From UBA6181 sp016934015 (GTDB taxonomy: Bacteria > Bacillota_I > Bacilli_A > Acholeplasmatales > Acholeplasmataceae), in NCBI GenBank assembly GCA_036584525.1, contig JAZHDG010000007.1, positions 1-8,659 of the forward strand: a stretch of 8,659 nucleotides of DNA, written 5' to 3'. The notes under the pieces are model-generated. The model was not told the DNA's origin. It did not search any database and saw only the letters and a program-made list of their open reading frames with translations. This document shows positions 1 to 7,800 of the stretch, piece after piece (positions within the stretch are counted from its first letter, which is position 1; every line of letters begins with the position of its first letter). The translations under genes and the position numbers were made by a program.

Positions 1-73
1 TGAGCAAATATATCCTTAATGTTTTTTTAGTGTCTACGATGTCTTTACTAATTCAAATCGGGTGCTTTTATTT

Positions 74-87
74 TGTAAGCGTTTTAT
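74..87 (+). promoter_or_regulatory. Possible cre-like or auxiliary LacI-type operator
   Basis: The site TGTAAGCGTTTTAT has the central CG and left half of a CcpA cre site (TGWAANCGNTNWCA), matching all but the last two positions. It also matches the local operator pattern GAAANCGNTTTC at 8 of 10 defined positions. It lies about 20 bases upstream of the predicted -35 box and 67 bp centre to centre from the main operator at 142-153. It could be a catabolite-control site or a weak second operator, but in AT-rich DNA it could also be chance. Confidence 0.25.
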
Positions 88-105
88 TTATTTTCGTATT
101 TTCCC

Positions 106-133
106 TTTACTTTTAAAAATAATTCGTTATAAT
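106..133 (+). promoter_or_regulatory. Predicted sigma-A promoter P1 for the GH94 operon
   Basis: A perfect -10 box TATAAT lies at 128-133. It is preceded, 16 nt upstream, by TTTACT at 106-111, which matches TTGACA at four of six positions. Transcription would start near 139-141, leaving a leader of about 26 nt before the ATG at 166. The LacI-type operator at 142-153 would sit directly on the start site, where a bound repressor would block initiation or escape. Confidence 0.7.
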
Positions 134-141
134 GAAATTAG

Positions 142-153
142 GAAACCGATTTC
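142..153 (+). promoter_or_regulatory. LacI-family operator O1
   Basis: GAAACCGATTTC is a near-palindrome centred on CG, with five of six base pairs symmetric, as expected for a LacI-family site with a central CpG. The identical 12-mer recurs at 4866-4877 in front of the second phosphorylase gene, and an 11/12 match in reverse orientation lies at 4823-4834. It is placed at about +2 to +14 of promoter P1. The repressor gene at 3788-4810 in the same locus is the obvious candidate protein. Confidence 0.8.
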
Positions 154-155
154 TT

Positions 156-161
156 GAGGTG
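156..161 (+). promoter_or_regulatory. Ribosome binding site deciding the GH94 start
   Basis: GAGGTG lies 4 nt before the ATG at 166. An in-frame TTG at 154 would add four residues, but it overlaps the end of operator O1 and the ribosome binding site itself and has no Shine-Dalgarno sequence of its own, so ATG 166 is preferred. Confidence 0.65.
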
Positions 162-165
162 CATT

Positions 166-2673
166 ATGACGATTAAAAAACATTTTAAAAATCACCAAAA
201 TTTAGGGTATTACATGCCTCTTTTCAATTTAAAAGGCTTAAAGAGCGCCATCACTCCTTTTTTTGCAGGTGATTTAAAAACAGATTATCATCATTATGCC
301 CTTGAACCAGTTTCTGAACTCGAGTTATTTGAACTTACTCAATCTAGAAATGTCATTTTTGAAGTAAATGGGCAAAAATTATTTTTAAATGGCCAAACTG
401 AACTTCAACAACAAGATGATATCACTTACGAAACTGGACTTCTTTACCAAAGAGTTACCAGAGAAAATAACATGTCTCTTATCAAGGTGACATCATTCAT
501 TCCACTTGATATGAATATCGAATGTCACGAAATAACATATAAAAATAGTTCAAATGAAAATCAAACCATTCAAATCATCACTGCAACACCCATTTATGGA
601 CGTAGTGCAGATAGTTTAAGAGACCACCGTCATGTCACATCACTACTCCATCAAATTAAAGCTGCAAATGAATCGATTATTGTTAAACCTACATTATCTT
701 TTGACGAACGTGGCCATAAAGTGAATGACACAACCTATGCACTTTTAGTTTCAAGTGACACACTTAAAGTTAAAGGTTATATCCCAACCGTTGAACAATT
801 TTTAAATGGTGGATCATTTCACTTTCCTCAAGGGTTAAATGATTTAAGTCCTGAAGGATATGAAATAAATGGATATGAAGCGATGGGTGGACTATCGTTT
901 CAAACTATCACACTTAAACCAAATGAAGAAGTCACTTTTTATATGGGGATTTTAATCACAACAGAGGATTTAAATCTTCAAGAGGTGAAATCGTCTTATT
1001 TAAATACTCTAGGGTTTTCGAAACATCTACAAGAAGTATCATCTTATTTTGCAAAATATATTAACCACTTAACATTCAATATATCATCGAAAGAAACGTC
1101 CAATCTCTTGACATGGGTCACTCTTCAACCCCTCCTTAGACGTTACTTTGGCAATTCCTTCCTTCCTTACCATGATTATGGTAAGGGAGGGCGAGGATGG
1201 CGCGATTTATGGCAAGATTTATTATCACTCATTATGATGAATGATACATCTGTTTTCGAATTGCTATATCAAAACTTTGCAGGTATTAGAATCGATGGAT
1301 CAAACGCAACCATTATTGGTGAAAAACAAGGAGAATTTCTCGCAGATAGAAACCAGATTACAAGAGTATGGTCTGATCATGGCGTATGGCCATTAATTAC
1401 ATCAAAACTATATATCGATGAAACAGGCGATCTATCCTTTCTACTTAAAAAACAAACTTATTTTTCAGATCAATTTACCCATTATACAAAGAAGAATCAA
1501 CTTAAAAAAACGAATTCACTGTTAAAAGATCCATCCGGTCAACTTTATGAAGGTACCATTTTAGAACATCTTTTGATTGAAAACCTTGTTGGTTATCATC
1601 ATATTGGTGAACATGGATTTACAAGATTAGAAGATGCGGATTGGAATGACGGGCTAGATATGGCACGTGAATTAGGTGAAACGATTGCTTTCACACATAT
1701 GTATGCCGAAAACTTGAATGTTTTATCTCAATTAATTGGCCAATTAGATGTCAGTGAAGTCAAAATGATTGAATCACTTGAACTTTTACTTCAAAACGAT
1801 GGAGATGTTCAACGTTATTTTGATGAAGTTGCGAATTTTAATGGGAAAGTCAAAACATATTCAAAAGAGTCATTAGTTAAAAAACTTCAAGCATTATCAA
1901 TTAAGAAAAAAACATTTTTGAATGCACATGCATTCCAATATGACCGATATGATACTTATTATGACAAATATGGGAAACCTTTAGATTCAAAAGATACGAT
2001 GCAACTAACCGGTCAAGCCATGGCACTGCTTGGTGAAACACCCACTCATGATATGGCTCTTAAACTTGCCCATAAGACGAAAGAAATGTTATTTAACGCA
2101 CCGATTGGTGGTTATCATTTAAACTCGAATTACCATAAAGTTTTAACTAATATGGGAAGAGCTTATGGCTTTGCTTATAACCATAAAGAAAATGGTGCTA
2201 TATTTTCTCATATGGTCATGATGTATGCTTATGGACTTTATCAATATGGTTTAGTTAAAGAAGGCAGAGAAGCAGTTTTTTCAATCCTTGATCGATCAAG
2301 ATCAAACGAATCAAAGATGTGGGCTGGTATTCCTGAATACTTTAATGAAAAAGGGGAAGGGAAATATCCATATTTAACAGGTTCAGCCAGTTGGTTACTC
2401 TTGTTACTCCGCAAACAAATCTTTGGATTAGTCATGGATTCTGGGAAATTATTAATCAAACCAAAATTGATGAAAGATGATTTTATCAATTATCAAGCGA
2501 GTATTGAAACACAACTCTTTAATCAACACATTAAAGTCACTTATCATAATCCAAAAGGATTGGATTATCCAAATTATCAAGTGAAAAGAATTGAATCATC
2601 CGGTAAAGAATTAAAATGTCCAATCACAGAAATCAACGGAGATATTGAGGTATATTTAGATGAAATTATTTGA
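166..2673 (+). CDS. GH94 glycoside phosphorylase, probably laminaribiose (beta-1,3-glucosyl) phosphorylase
   Basis: This 835-residue cytoplasmic enzyme, with no signal peptide, is predicted to cleave a beta-glucosyl disaccharide with phosphate into glucose 1-phosphate and glucose. GH94 motifs are seen in order. RGWRDLWQD is at about 343-351 and DADWNDGLD at 490-498. By analogy with the W488/D490 pair of Cellvibrio gilvus cellobiose phosphorylase, W493-N494-D495 gives D495 as the catalytic acid. HKENGAIFSH at 673-682 matches the family KENGGIFCH block, with H682 in the place of the phosphate-binding His. YLTGSASW at 736-743 supplies the Thr-Gly phosphate contacts. Length is normal for the family. 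Specificity cannot be read from motifs alone. Beta-1,3 is inferred from the adjacent laminarinase-type GH16 and the known Acholeplasma laminaribiose phosphorylase; cellobiose or another beta-glucobiose remains possible. It is first in its operon, under promoter P1 and operator O1. It ends in TGA and overlaps the cupin gene by 14 nt. Confidence 0.9.
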   Translation: MTIKKHFKNHQNLGYYMPLFNLKGLKSAITPFFAGDLKTDYHHYALEPVSELELFELTQSRNVIFEVNGQKLFLNGQTELQQQDDITYETGLLYQRVTRENNMSLIKVTSFIPLDMNIECHEITYKNSSNENQTIQIITATPIYGRSADSLRDHRHVTSLLHQIKAANESIIVKPTLSFDERGHKVNDTTYALLVSSDTLKVKGYIPTVEQFLNGGSFHFPQGLNDLSPEGYEINGYEAMGGLSFQTITLKPNEEVTFYMGILITTEDLNLQEVKSSYLNTLGFSKHLQEVSSYFAKYINHLTFNISSKETSNLLTWVTLQPLLRRYFGNSFLPYHDYGKGGRGWRDLWQDLLSLIMMNDTSVFELLYQNFAGIRIDGSNATIIGEKQGEFLADRNQITRVWSDHGVWPLITSKLYIDETGDLSFLLKKQTYFSDQFTHYTKKNQLKKTNSLLKDPSGQLYEGTILEHLLIENLVGYHHIGEHGFTRLEDADWNDGLDMARELGETIAFTHMYAENLNVLSQLIGQLDVSEVKMIESLELLLQNDGDVQRYFDEVANFNGKVKTYSKESLVKKLQALSIKKKTFLNAHAFQYDRYDTYYDKYGKPLDSKDTMQLTGQAMALLGETPTHDMALKLAHKTKEMLFNAPIGGYHLNSNYHKVLTNMGRAYGFAYNHKENGAIFSHMVMMYAYGLYQYGLVKEGREAVFSILDRSRSNESKMWAGIPEYFNEKGEGKYPYLTGSASWLLLLLRKQIFGLVMDSGKLLIKPKLMKDDFINYQASIETQLFNQHIKVTYHNPKGLDYPNYQVKRIESSGKELKCPITEINGDIEVYLDEII

Positions 2674-3076
2674 AACTTTTGATGCAAAAGGCATAGGCTA
2701 TGAAAAACTGTTTCATTATGGTTCTTGGCGTATCGCAAGACTTAATTACATTGAAGAATTAGATCTTGAAAAACTCAATTTTATTGAATGTCATCAAGAA
2801 ACTGATGAAGTCTTTGTGTTACTCAATGGAACATGCGATATGGTGTTGCTCAAAGATCAACATTCGAAATCATTTGTTCATTTACCTTTAGAGAAAAAAA
2901 GAATTTATAAGATTCCAAAAGGTGTCTATCATGCGCATGCATTATCGAAAGATGCTGAAGTACTTATTATAGAAGAAGAAAATACATCTAATGATAATTC
3001 TCATCGAATCTATTTAGATGAAAGTGAAATGAAACATATTCAAACTCTTGTTAAAGGAGTCTCACATGGCTTATAA
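2660..3076 (+). CDS. Small single-domain cupin protein of unknown function
   Basis: This 138-residue soluble protein has a cupin beta-barrel fold. Motif 1 reads E43-C-H45-(x4)-E50-(x6)-G57, so the first His of the usual HxH pair is replaced by Glu. Motif 2 is P86-K-G88-V-Y-H91 followed by H93. H45, E50 and H91 (or H93) could still form a metal site, so it may be either a metal-dependent enzyme or a sugar-binding protein. The ATG at 2660 has GAGG at 2647-2650, inside the GH94 gene. The gene overlaps the GH94 gene by 14 nt and the GH16 gene by 11 nt, so the three are probably translationally coupled. Position suggests a role in beta-glucan or glucose 1-phosphate metabolism, for example isomerase, epimerase or sensor, but nothing in the sequence settles this. 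Confidence 0.8.
   Translation: MKLFETFDAKGIGYEKLFHYGSWRIARLNYIEELDLEKLNFIECHQETDEVFVLLNGTCDMVLLKDQHSKSFVHLPLEKKRIYKIPKGVYHAHALSKDAEVLIIEEENTSNDNSHRIYLDESEMKHIQTLVKGVSHGL
3053..3059 (+). promoter_or_regulatory. Ribosome binding site deciding the GH16 start
   Basis: AAAGGAG lies 6 nt before the ATG at 3066. The reading frame is open further upstream, to an alternative start at 3048 that would add six residues. That start would put the Shine-Dalgarno sequence inside the coding region, so ATG 3066 is the better choice. Confidence 0.8.
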
Positions 3077-3791
3077 ACTCGTATGGCAAGATCTATTTGA
3101 ACAAAACGATTTAAATCAAGACATTTGGAATGTTGAAACAGGTGGACATGGGTTTGGTAATAAAGAGAATCAATTTTATACAACACAAGAAAAAAATATC
3201 TTTATTAAAAATAACACATTGCATATCGTCGGACATCAAGAACCTTATGAAAATTGTTCATACACATCTGGTAAGCTTTCAACTAAAAACAAAAAGCATA
3301 TTCAATATGGGAAAATTGAAGTCAATGCGAAAGTCCCTAAAGGAAAAGGCACTTGGCCAGCGATTTGGTTTTTAGGAGAAAATATTAAACAAGTGGGATG
3401 GCCACTTTGTGGTGAAATTGATTTGATGGAACATGTTGGGAAAAATCCAGGCTATATTCATTTCTCTCTCCATTCTCATGATTTTAATCATCGTAAAAAT
3501 AATCATCCAACCTTTGTTCATCAAGACTTAAATCTTTTAGAAGATTTTCATACATATGGCTTAGAATGGGAGAAAGGTAAAATCACCTTTTTAGTTGATC
3601 AAAAAGAAATTGTGACATTTCATCAAGATGACAAAATGACACCTGAAGCTTGGCCATTTGATCAACCTTATTATCTTATTTTGAATTTAGCTATTGGTGG
3701 CACATGGGGAGGAGAAATCGATGACTCGATTTTCCCAGTAGAATTTCTAATCAAATCCGTGAAAGTATATGAAAGAAGTGAAGATAATTGA
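3066..3791 (+). CDS. Intracellular GH16 endo-beta-1,3-glucanase (laminarinase type)
   Basis: This 241-residue protein is essentially one GH16 beta-jelly-roll catalytic domain. The active-site strand GEIDLMEHVG gives E117 as nucleophile, D119 as helper and E122 as acid/base. The spacing E-x-D-x-x-E is the beta-bulge form typical of laminarinases, whereas lichenases have E-x-D-x-E. Other family landmarks are WPAIWFLG before the active site and NLAIGGTWGG near the C-terminus. There is no signal peptide, lipobox or binding module, so the enzyme should act in the cytoplasm. This is unusual for a GH16 glucanase and suits trimming of imported oligosaccharides to feed the two phosphorylases. The gene overlaps the cupin gene by 11 nt and the repressor gene by 4 nt. 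A mixed-linkage beta-1,3-1,4 substrate is the main alternative. Confidence 0.9.
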   Translation: MAYKLVWQDLFEQNDLNQDIWNVETGGHGFGNKENQFYTTQEKNIFIKNNTLHIVGHQEPYENCSYTSGKLSTKNKKHIQYGKIEVNAKVPKGKGTWPAIWFLGENIKQVGWPLCGEIDLMEHVGKNPGYIHFSLHSHDFNHRKNNHPTFVHQDLNLLEDFHTYGLEWEKGKITFLVDQKEIVTFHQDDKMTPEAWPFDQPYYLILNLAIGGTWGGEIDDSIFPVEFLIKSVKVYERSEDN

Positions 3792-4810
3792 GTAAGAAGA
3801 AAACAATCTATGATATTGCTCAAGCGTTGAATTTAGCACCCGGAACGATCTCTAAAGTATTAAATCAAACGGGGAATGTTTCTGATAAAACAAGAGAACA
3901 TGTATTGTCTTATATCAAAGAGGTTGGATATGTTCCTAATAATTCAGCTCGTATGCTGAAATCAAAAAGAACATATACGGTTGGTATCGTTTTTACAGAA
4001 GAATCTGATGTTGGATTAGAACACCCCTTTTTCTCAAGTATTTTACAAAACTTTAAAACATATGTAGAATTACAAGGCTATGAATTGAGTTTCATCGTAA
4101 AAAAACTTGGACAACATGAATTATCCTACCTTGAATGGTGTATGAATAAACGCGTTGATGGTGTTTATATCGTCGTAGGTAATTATAATGACCAAGGTTT
4201 ATATGAACTCATTAATAGTAAAATTCCTTCAGTATCGAATGACATGCTTGTCCCAGGATTACACACGGTCATTAGTGATAATGATATGGGAATTAGACTT
4301 TGTATAGAATATATAAAAAACGATTTAAAGCTTCAAAAAATATCATTCATCTCGGGTCCTAAATCATCGAAAGCATTTAATGAACGTGTTGAAGCATTCA
4401 AACATTATATGAATGTTCATAATTTAACCCAAGTGGGAGATATCATTTACTCTGAAAGTTTTGGGTTCACAAGTGGCTATAATGCAGTGAATGAATTGTT
4501 ATCCAAAACAAATGAAAAACCGGAATTAATTCTTGTCGCGAGTGATGACCTCGCATTAGGTGTCATGAAGGGATTAAATGATTTAAATCTTGATGTTCCA
4601 AAAGATATTCAAATCATTGGTTTTGATGACATCGCGTATGCAAAACATTTTACACCACCGATTACAACCATTAGACAAGATCGAAAACTGCTTGGAGAAA
4701 CGGCAGCAAAGAAGTTAATTGAACTTATTGAAAATCCAGATGAAGTCATGGAAGAAGTTGTGAGATTACCAGTAGAACTCATCGTCAGAAAATCAACTCA
4801 AAAAAAATAG
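3788..4810 (+). CDS. LacI/GalR-family transcriptional repressor
   Basis: This 340-residue regulator has the full LacI layout. An N-terminal helix-turn-helix spans about 7-26 (IYDIAQALNLAPGTISKVLN). A hinge helix NNSARMLKSK spans 51-60, where L57 corresponds to the Leu that intercalates at the central CpG of LacI-type operators. A periplasmic-binding-protein-like effector domain follows, with the SDDLALGVMKGL and IIGFDDIAYAKHFTPPITTIRQD blocks characteristic of the family. The start is TTG within the TTGA overlap with the GH16 stop codon; the GAAGTGA upstream is only a weak ribosome binding site. The weak start would hold repressor levels low relative to the enzymes. Being last in the P1 operon it should be autoregulated. 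Its predicted targets are the three GAAACCGATTTC-type operators in this window. The inducer is probably a beta-glucan oligosaccharide, which is inference. Confidence 0.93.
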   Translation: MSKKKTIYDIAQALNLAPGTISKVLNQTGNVSDKTREHVLSYIKEVGYVPNNSARMLKSKRTYTVGIVFTEESDVGLEHPFFSSILQNFKTYVELQGYELSFIVKKLGQHELSYLEWCMNKRVDGVYIVVGNYNDQGLYELINSKIPSVSNDMLVPGLHTVISDNDMGIRLCIEYIKNDLKLQKISFISGPKSSKAFNERVEAFKHYMNVHNLTQVGDIIYSESFGFTSGYNAVNELLSKTNEKPELILVASDDLALGVMKGLNDLNLDVPKDIQIIGFDDIAYAKHFTPPITTIRQDRKLLGETAAKKLIELIENPDEVMEEVVRLPVELIVRKSTQKK

Positions 4811-4820
4811 ATAAAAGTAA

Positions 4821-4849
4821 TTGAAAACGGTTTCTTATTGTGATATTAT
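4821..4849 (+). promoter_or_regulatory. Predicted sigma-A promoter P2 for the GH161-like operon
   Basis: TTGAAA at 4821-4826 (five of six to consensus) is followed after exactly 17 nt by TATTAT at 4844-4849, with an extended -10 TG at 4841-4842. Transcription would start near 4856. TATAAT at 4850-4855 is an alternative -10 but has no good -35 at normal spacing. No terminator separates the repressor gene from this promoter, so read-through from P1 is likely to add to P2. Confidence 0.65.
4823..4834 (-). promoter_or_regulatory. LacI-family operator O2, overlapping the -35 box
   Basis: Read on the minus strand the site is GAAACCGTTTTC, which differs from O1 and O3 at one of 12 positions. It covers most of the predicted -35 box of P2. 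Its centre lies 43 bp from that of O3, about four helical turns, so both sites would face the same side of the helix. Confidence 0.75.
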
Positions 4850-4872
4850 TATAATAGTAATAAAAGAAACCG
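4828..4872. repeat. 9-bp inverted repeat formed by the two P2 operators
   Basis: CGGTTTCTT (4828-4836) and AAGAAACCG (4864-4872) are exact reverse complements separated by 27 nt. The repeat arises because O2 and O3 are near-copies in opposite orientation. It is more likely to reflect repressor binding geometry than an RNA hairpin: no T-tract follows, and a transcript from P2 would contain only the right arm. Confidence 0.6.
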
Positions 4873-4877
4873 ATTTC
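4866..4877 (+). promoter_or_regulatory. LacI-family operator O3
   Basis: This GAAACCGATTTC is identical to O1. It lies about 10 nt downstream of the predicted P2 start and just upstream of the AGAGGAG ribosome binding site (4882-4888) of the GH161-like gene. It occupies the same relative place as O1 does at P1, supporting common control of both transcription units. Confidence 0.8.
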
Positions 4878-4893
4878 CTAAAGAGGAGAAGGC

Positions 4894-7800
4894 ATGGAAA
4901 AATATCATTTTCAACTCCATAATTATCAAAAACATAAACCTTTCTCAAGTTTCTTAAGTGGAATTGCAGGACAAAAAGGGATCCCACTTTGGGCTTTTTA
5001 TGTTAATCGCGGTCAATTGATCTCATCCTTTGGCGTAAAAAATAAAAATGGTGCTTTGATGGAATTCTTTCCAGCAAATGCAGCTTATCATTATGTATCA
5101 AAAATTGGCTTTCGAACATTTATTAAATTGAACGATCAAGTGATTGAGTGTTTTAAAGAAGACGATTTGAATCAAACACTTGATATTTATGAAGATCAAA
5201 TATCGATTACACAAGTTTTAAAAGAAGAACAAGTATCTGTTAAAGTTACATACTTTACACTTCCGAATGAAAGACTTGCAGCATTGATTCGAAAGGTTGA
5301 AGTGATGAACCATTCGAATCAACCAAAAACGATTGAAATTGTTGATGGTCTTGCTCAAATCTTACCTACTGGCATTGATTATGGTGGATATAAAGCAGTC
5401 TCAAACCTCTTGCAGAGCTGGATGGAAACCAAAGATACCAAAGATTATATTTTCTACAGCTTAAGAGGATCAACAGGAGATGATGCTGAAGTGAGTGAGG
5501 TCACTGAAGGTCACTTCATCCATACGACATCCACTAAAGATCCCTATTATATCTATGACTATAAGGCATTATTTGATGAAGATACATCATTAGTGACACC
5601 ATATCATTTCATAGATGGCAGTATAAGTCATCAAAAACAAGTGAAAGTGAATCAAGTGCCATCAGCCATGGTTTACTTCAAATTTGATGAAATCGCATCA
5701 AAACATACAGAAACGTTTGTATCCATGTTTGGATACGTCGAACACGAAGATAAATTAAAGGGTTTAGTGAAGAGAACAAATCTTCAATACATGCTAGATA
5801 AAGAGAAAGAAAATGAAAAGATTCATCAATCACTAACTGATGTGATTGAAACAAAAACACACTTTCCAATCTTTGATGCTTACTTAAAACAATGTTACCT
5901 AGATAATGTGTTGCGTGGAGGATATCCACTACAACTTAAGACCAAAGATGGCAATGCATCCTATTATATTTATTCAAGAAAGCATGGCGATTTAGAAAGA
6001 GATTATAATTTCTTCAATTTAGAACCTGCTTATTACTCTCAAGGAAATGGGAACTTTCGAGATGTTTTACAAAACAGAAGAAATGATCTCTACTTTTTCC
6101 CAGAGATTAAAGCGTTTAATGTCTTGATGTTCGCATCCTTCATTCAAGATGACGGGTATAACCCATTATCAATCGAAGGAATCGAATTTAAGTTTGATGG
6201 CGATTTAAAAGAATTTAGTAAAGATATTCAAACTATACTACAATCTCCTTATACACCAGGAACACTTCTCATGAAGTTAGAAGATTTAGGTCAAGAAGAA
6301 GTATTCCATCATATTATTGAAAGTAGCCATATACTGTATAAAGCATCTTTTGGCGAAGGTTATTGGGAAGATCATTTCACTTACCTATATGATTTGATTG
6401 AAAGTTATCAAGCGATTTATCCCGATATGATGGAAACCTTATTATTTGATCAAAACGTCGGATTTTATCAATCCAATGCCTATGTGCTTCCAAGATCTAA
6501 AAAATATGTTTACACGAAAAAACAAACCGTAAGACAATATGGATCTCTGAAACATTTAGAAGATCGACATCCTTGGCTATTAAACCAAGATCAATTGGTT
6601 AAAATTCCTTTAATCTCAAAATTGGTGACATTGGTTGCGAATAAATACGCTCATTTAGATCCATATGGTATTGGTTTATCCTATGAAGCAAATAAACCTG
6701 GATGGAATGATGCGTGCAATGGATTACCTGGATTATTTGGTTCTGGTATCTCAGAGACGATAGAGCTATCGAGACTGGTGAAGTTTCTATTGCCCAACAT
6801 GGTGAATCATCCAAATAAACCCATTGAATTATTAGAAGATACCTATTCCTTCATTTTGGATTTACAAGCATTAAAAGGTCAATCGGATTTTGAAAAATGG
6901 GATGAAAGAATGAATGCTTTAGAATCCTATCGAGAAAAGCGATTAGACTTAAAACCAAATGTGATTCAAATTAAGATTAATCAACTCATCAAGTTTATCG
7001 AACAAGTTGATCAAACACTTGATCAAGCGCTTCAAAAAGCGAAATCTCTTGGAGAAATCATTCCAACATACTTAACATTTGAAGCAAAAGACTATGAATT
7101 GATGAAAGATGAAAAAGGTTCAGATGTGATTGGCGAATATGGCTTACCTTTGGTAAAAGTGAAAGAGTTTACGATGAGGTCACTACCACCATTCTTAGAA
7201 GGACCTGCAAGATATCTTAAGATTACAAAATCAAAAGATGATGCAAAAACACTTTACAAACACATCAAAAAATCTGGACTTTATGATAATAAACTCAAGT
7301 TTTATCAAACAAGTGTTTCACTTGAAAATGAATCATTTGAAATTGGAAGACTTAAAGCATTTACTCCAGGATGGCTCGAAAGAGAATCGAATTTCTTACA
7401 TATGACGTATAAATATTTACTAGGTTTATTAAAATCAGGTTTATATGATGATTTCTATGAAGAAATAAAAACAAATTTCACATGTTTCATGGATCCGGAT
7501 GTTTATGGTAGGTCACCTATTGAAAATTCATCATTTATTGCGACTTCATCCAATCCAGATATTAAGAAACAAGGTCAAGGATTTGTTGCAAGACTCTCTG
7601 GTTCAACAGCTGAAGTATTATCCATGGTTAATCTCATGTTTTATGGTAAAGATATATTTAAGGTAAAAGATGGTGAACTCATCTTTGAACCAAATCCGAG
7701 ATTAAACCGTGAATTCTTTGAAAATGGTGTCATTGAAACAAAATTATTTGGTTCAATCAAACTTATCTATCATAACCCATTGAATATCAATACTTATGAT

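Noticed and set aside
1..19. A possible divergent minus-strand gene start: TTG at 7-5 preceded by AAGGA at 17-13.
   Set aside because: Only two codons would lie inside the window, and no convincing minus-strand promoter is visible in 20-100. It cannot be supported.
154..165. Upstream TTG start for the GH94 protein.
   Set aside because: It overlaps the end of operator O1 and the GAGGTG ribosome binding site, which is correctly placed for ATG at 166.
2241..2489. Minus-strand open frame of 82 codons inside the GH94 gene.
   Set aside because: It lies entirely opposite well-conserved GH94 coding sequence, including the phosphate-binding LTGSASW block, and shows no domain of its own.
3130..3375. 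Plus-strand open frame of 81 codons inside the GH16 gene.
   Set aside because: It is out of frame with a clear GH16 domain and has no ribosome binding site or recognisable motif.
4828..4872. Inverted repeat considered as an intrinsic terminator after the repressor gene.
   Set aside because: The 27-nt loop is long, the stem is AT-rich, no T-tract follows, and the arms are explained by the two operators.
5678..5929. Minus-strand open frame of 83 codons inside the GH161-like gene.
   Set aside because: It is antisense to a continuous conserved reading frame, with no protein features of its own.
6599..6814. Minus-strand open frame of 71 codons opposite the W-N-D catalytic region.
   Set aside because: The plus-strand frame carries the catalytic motif; the antisense frame has no support.
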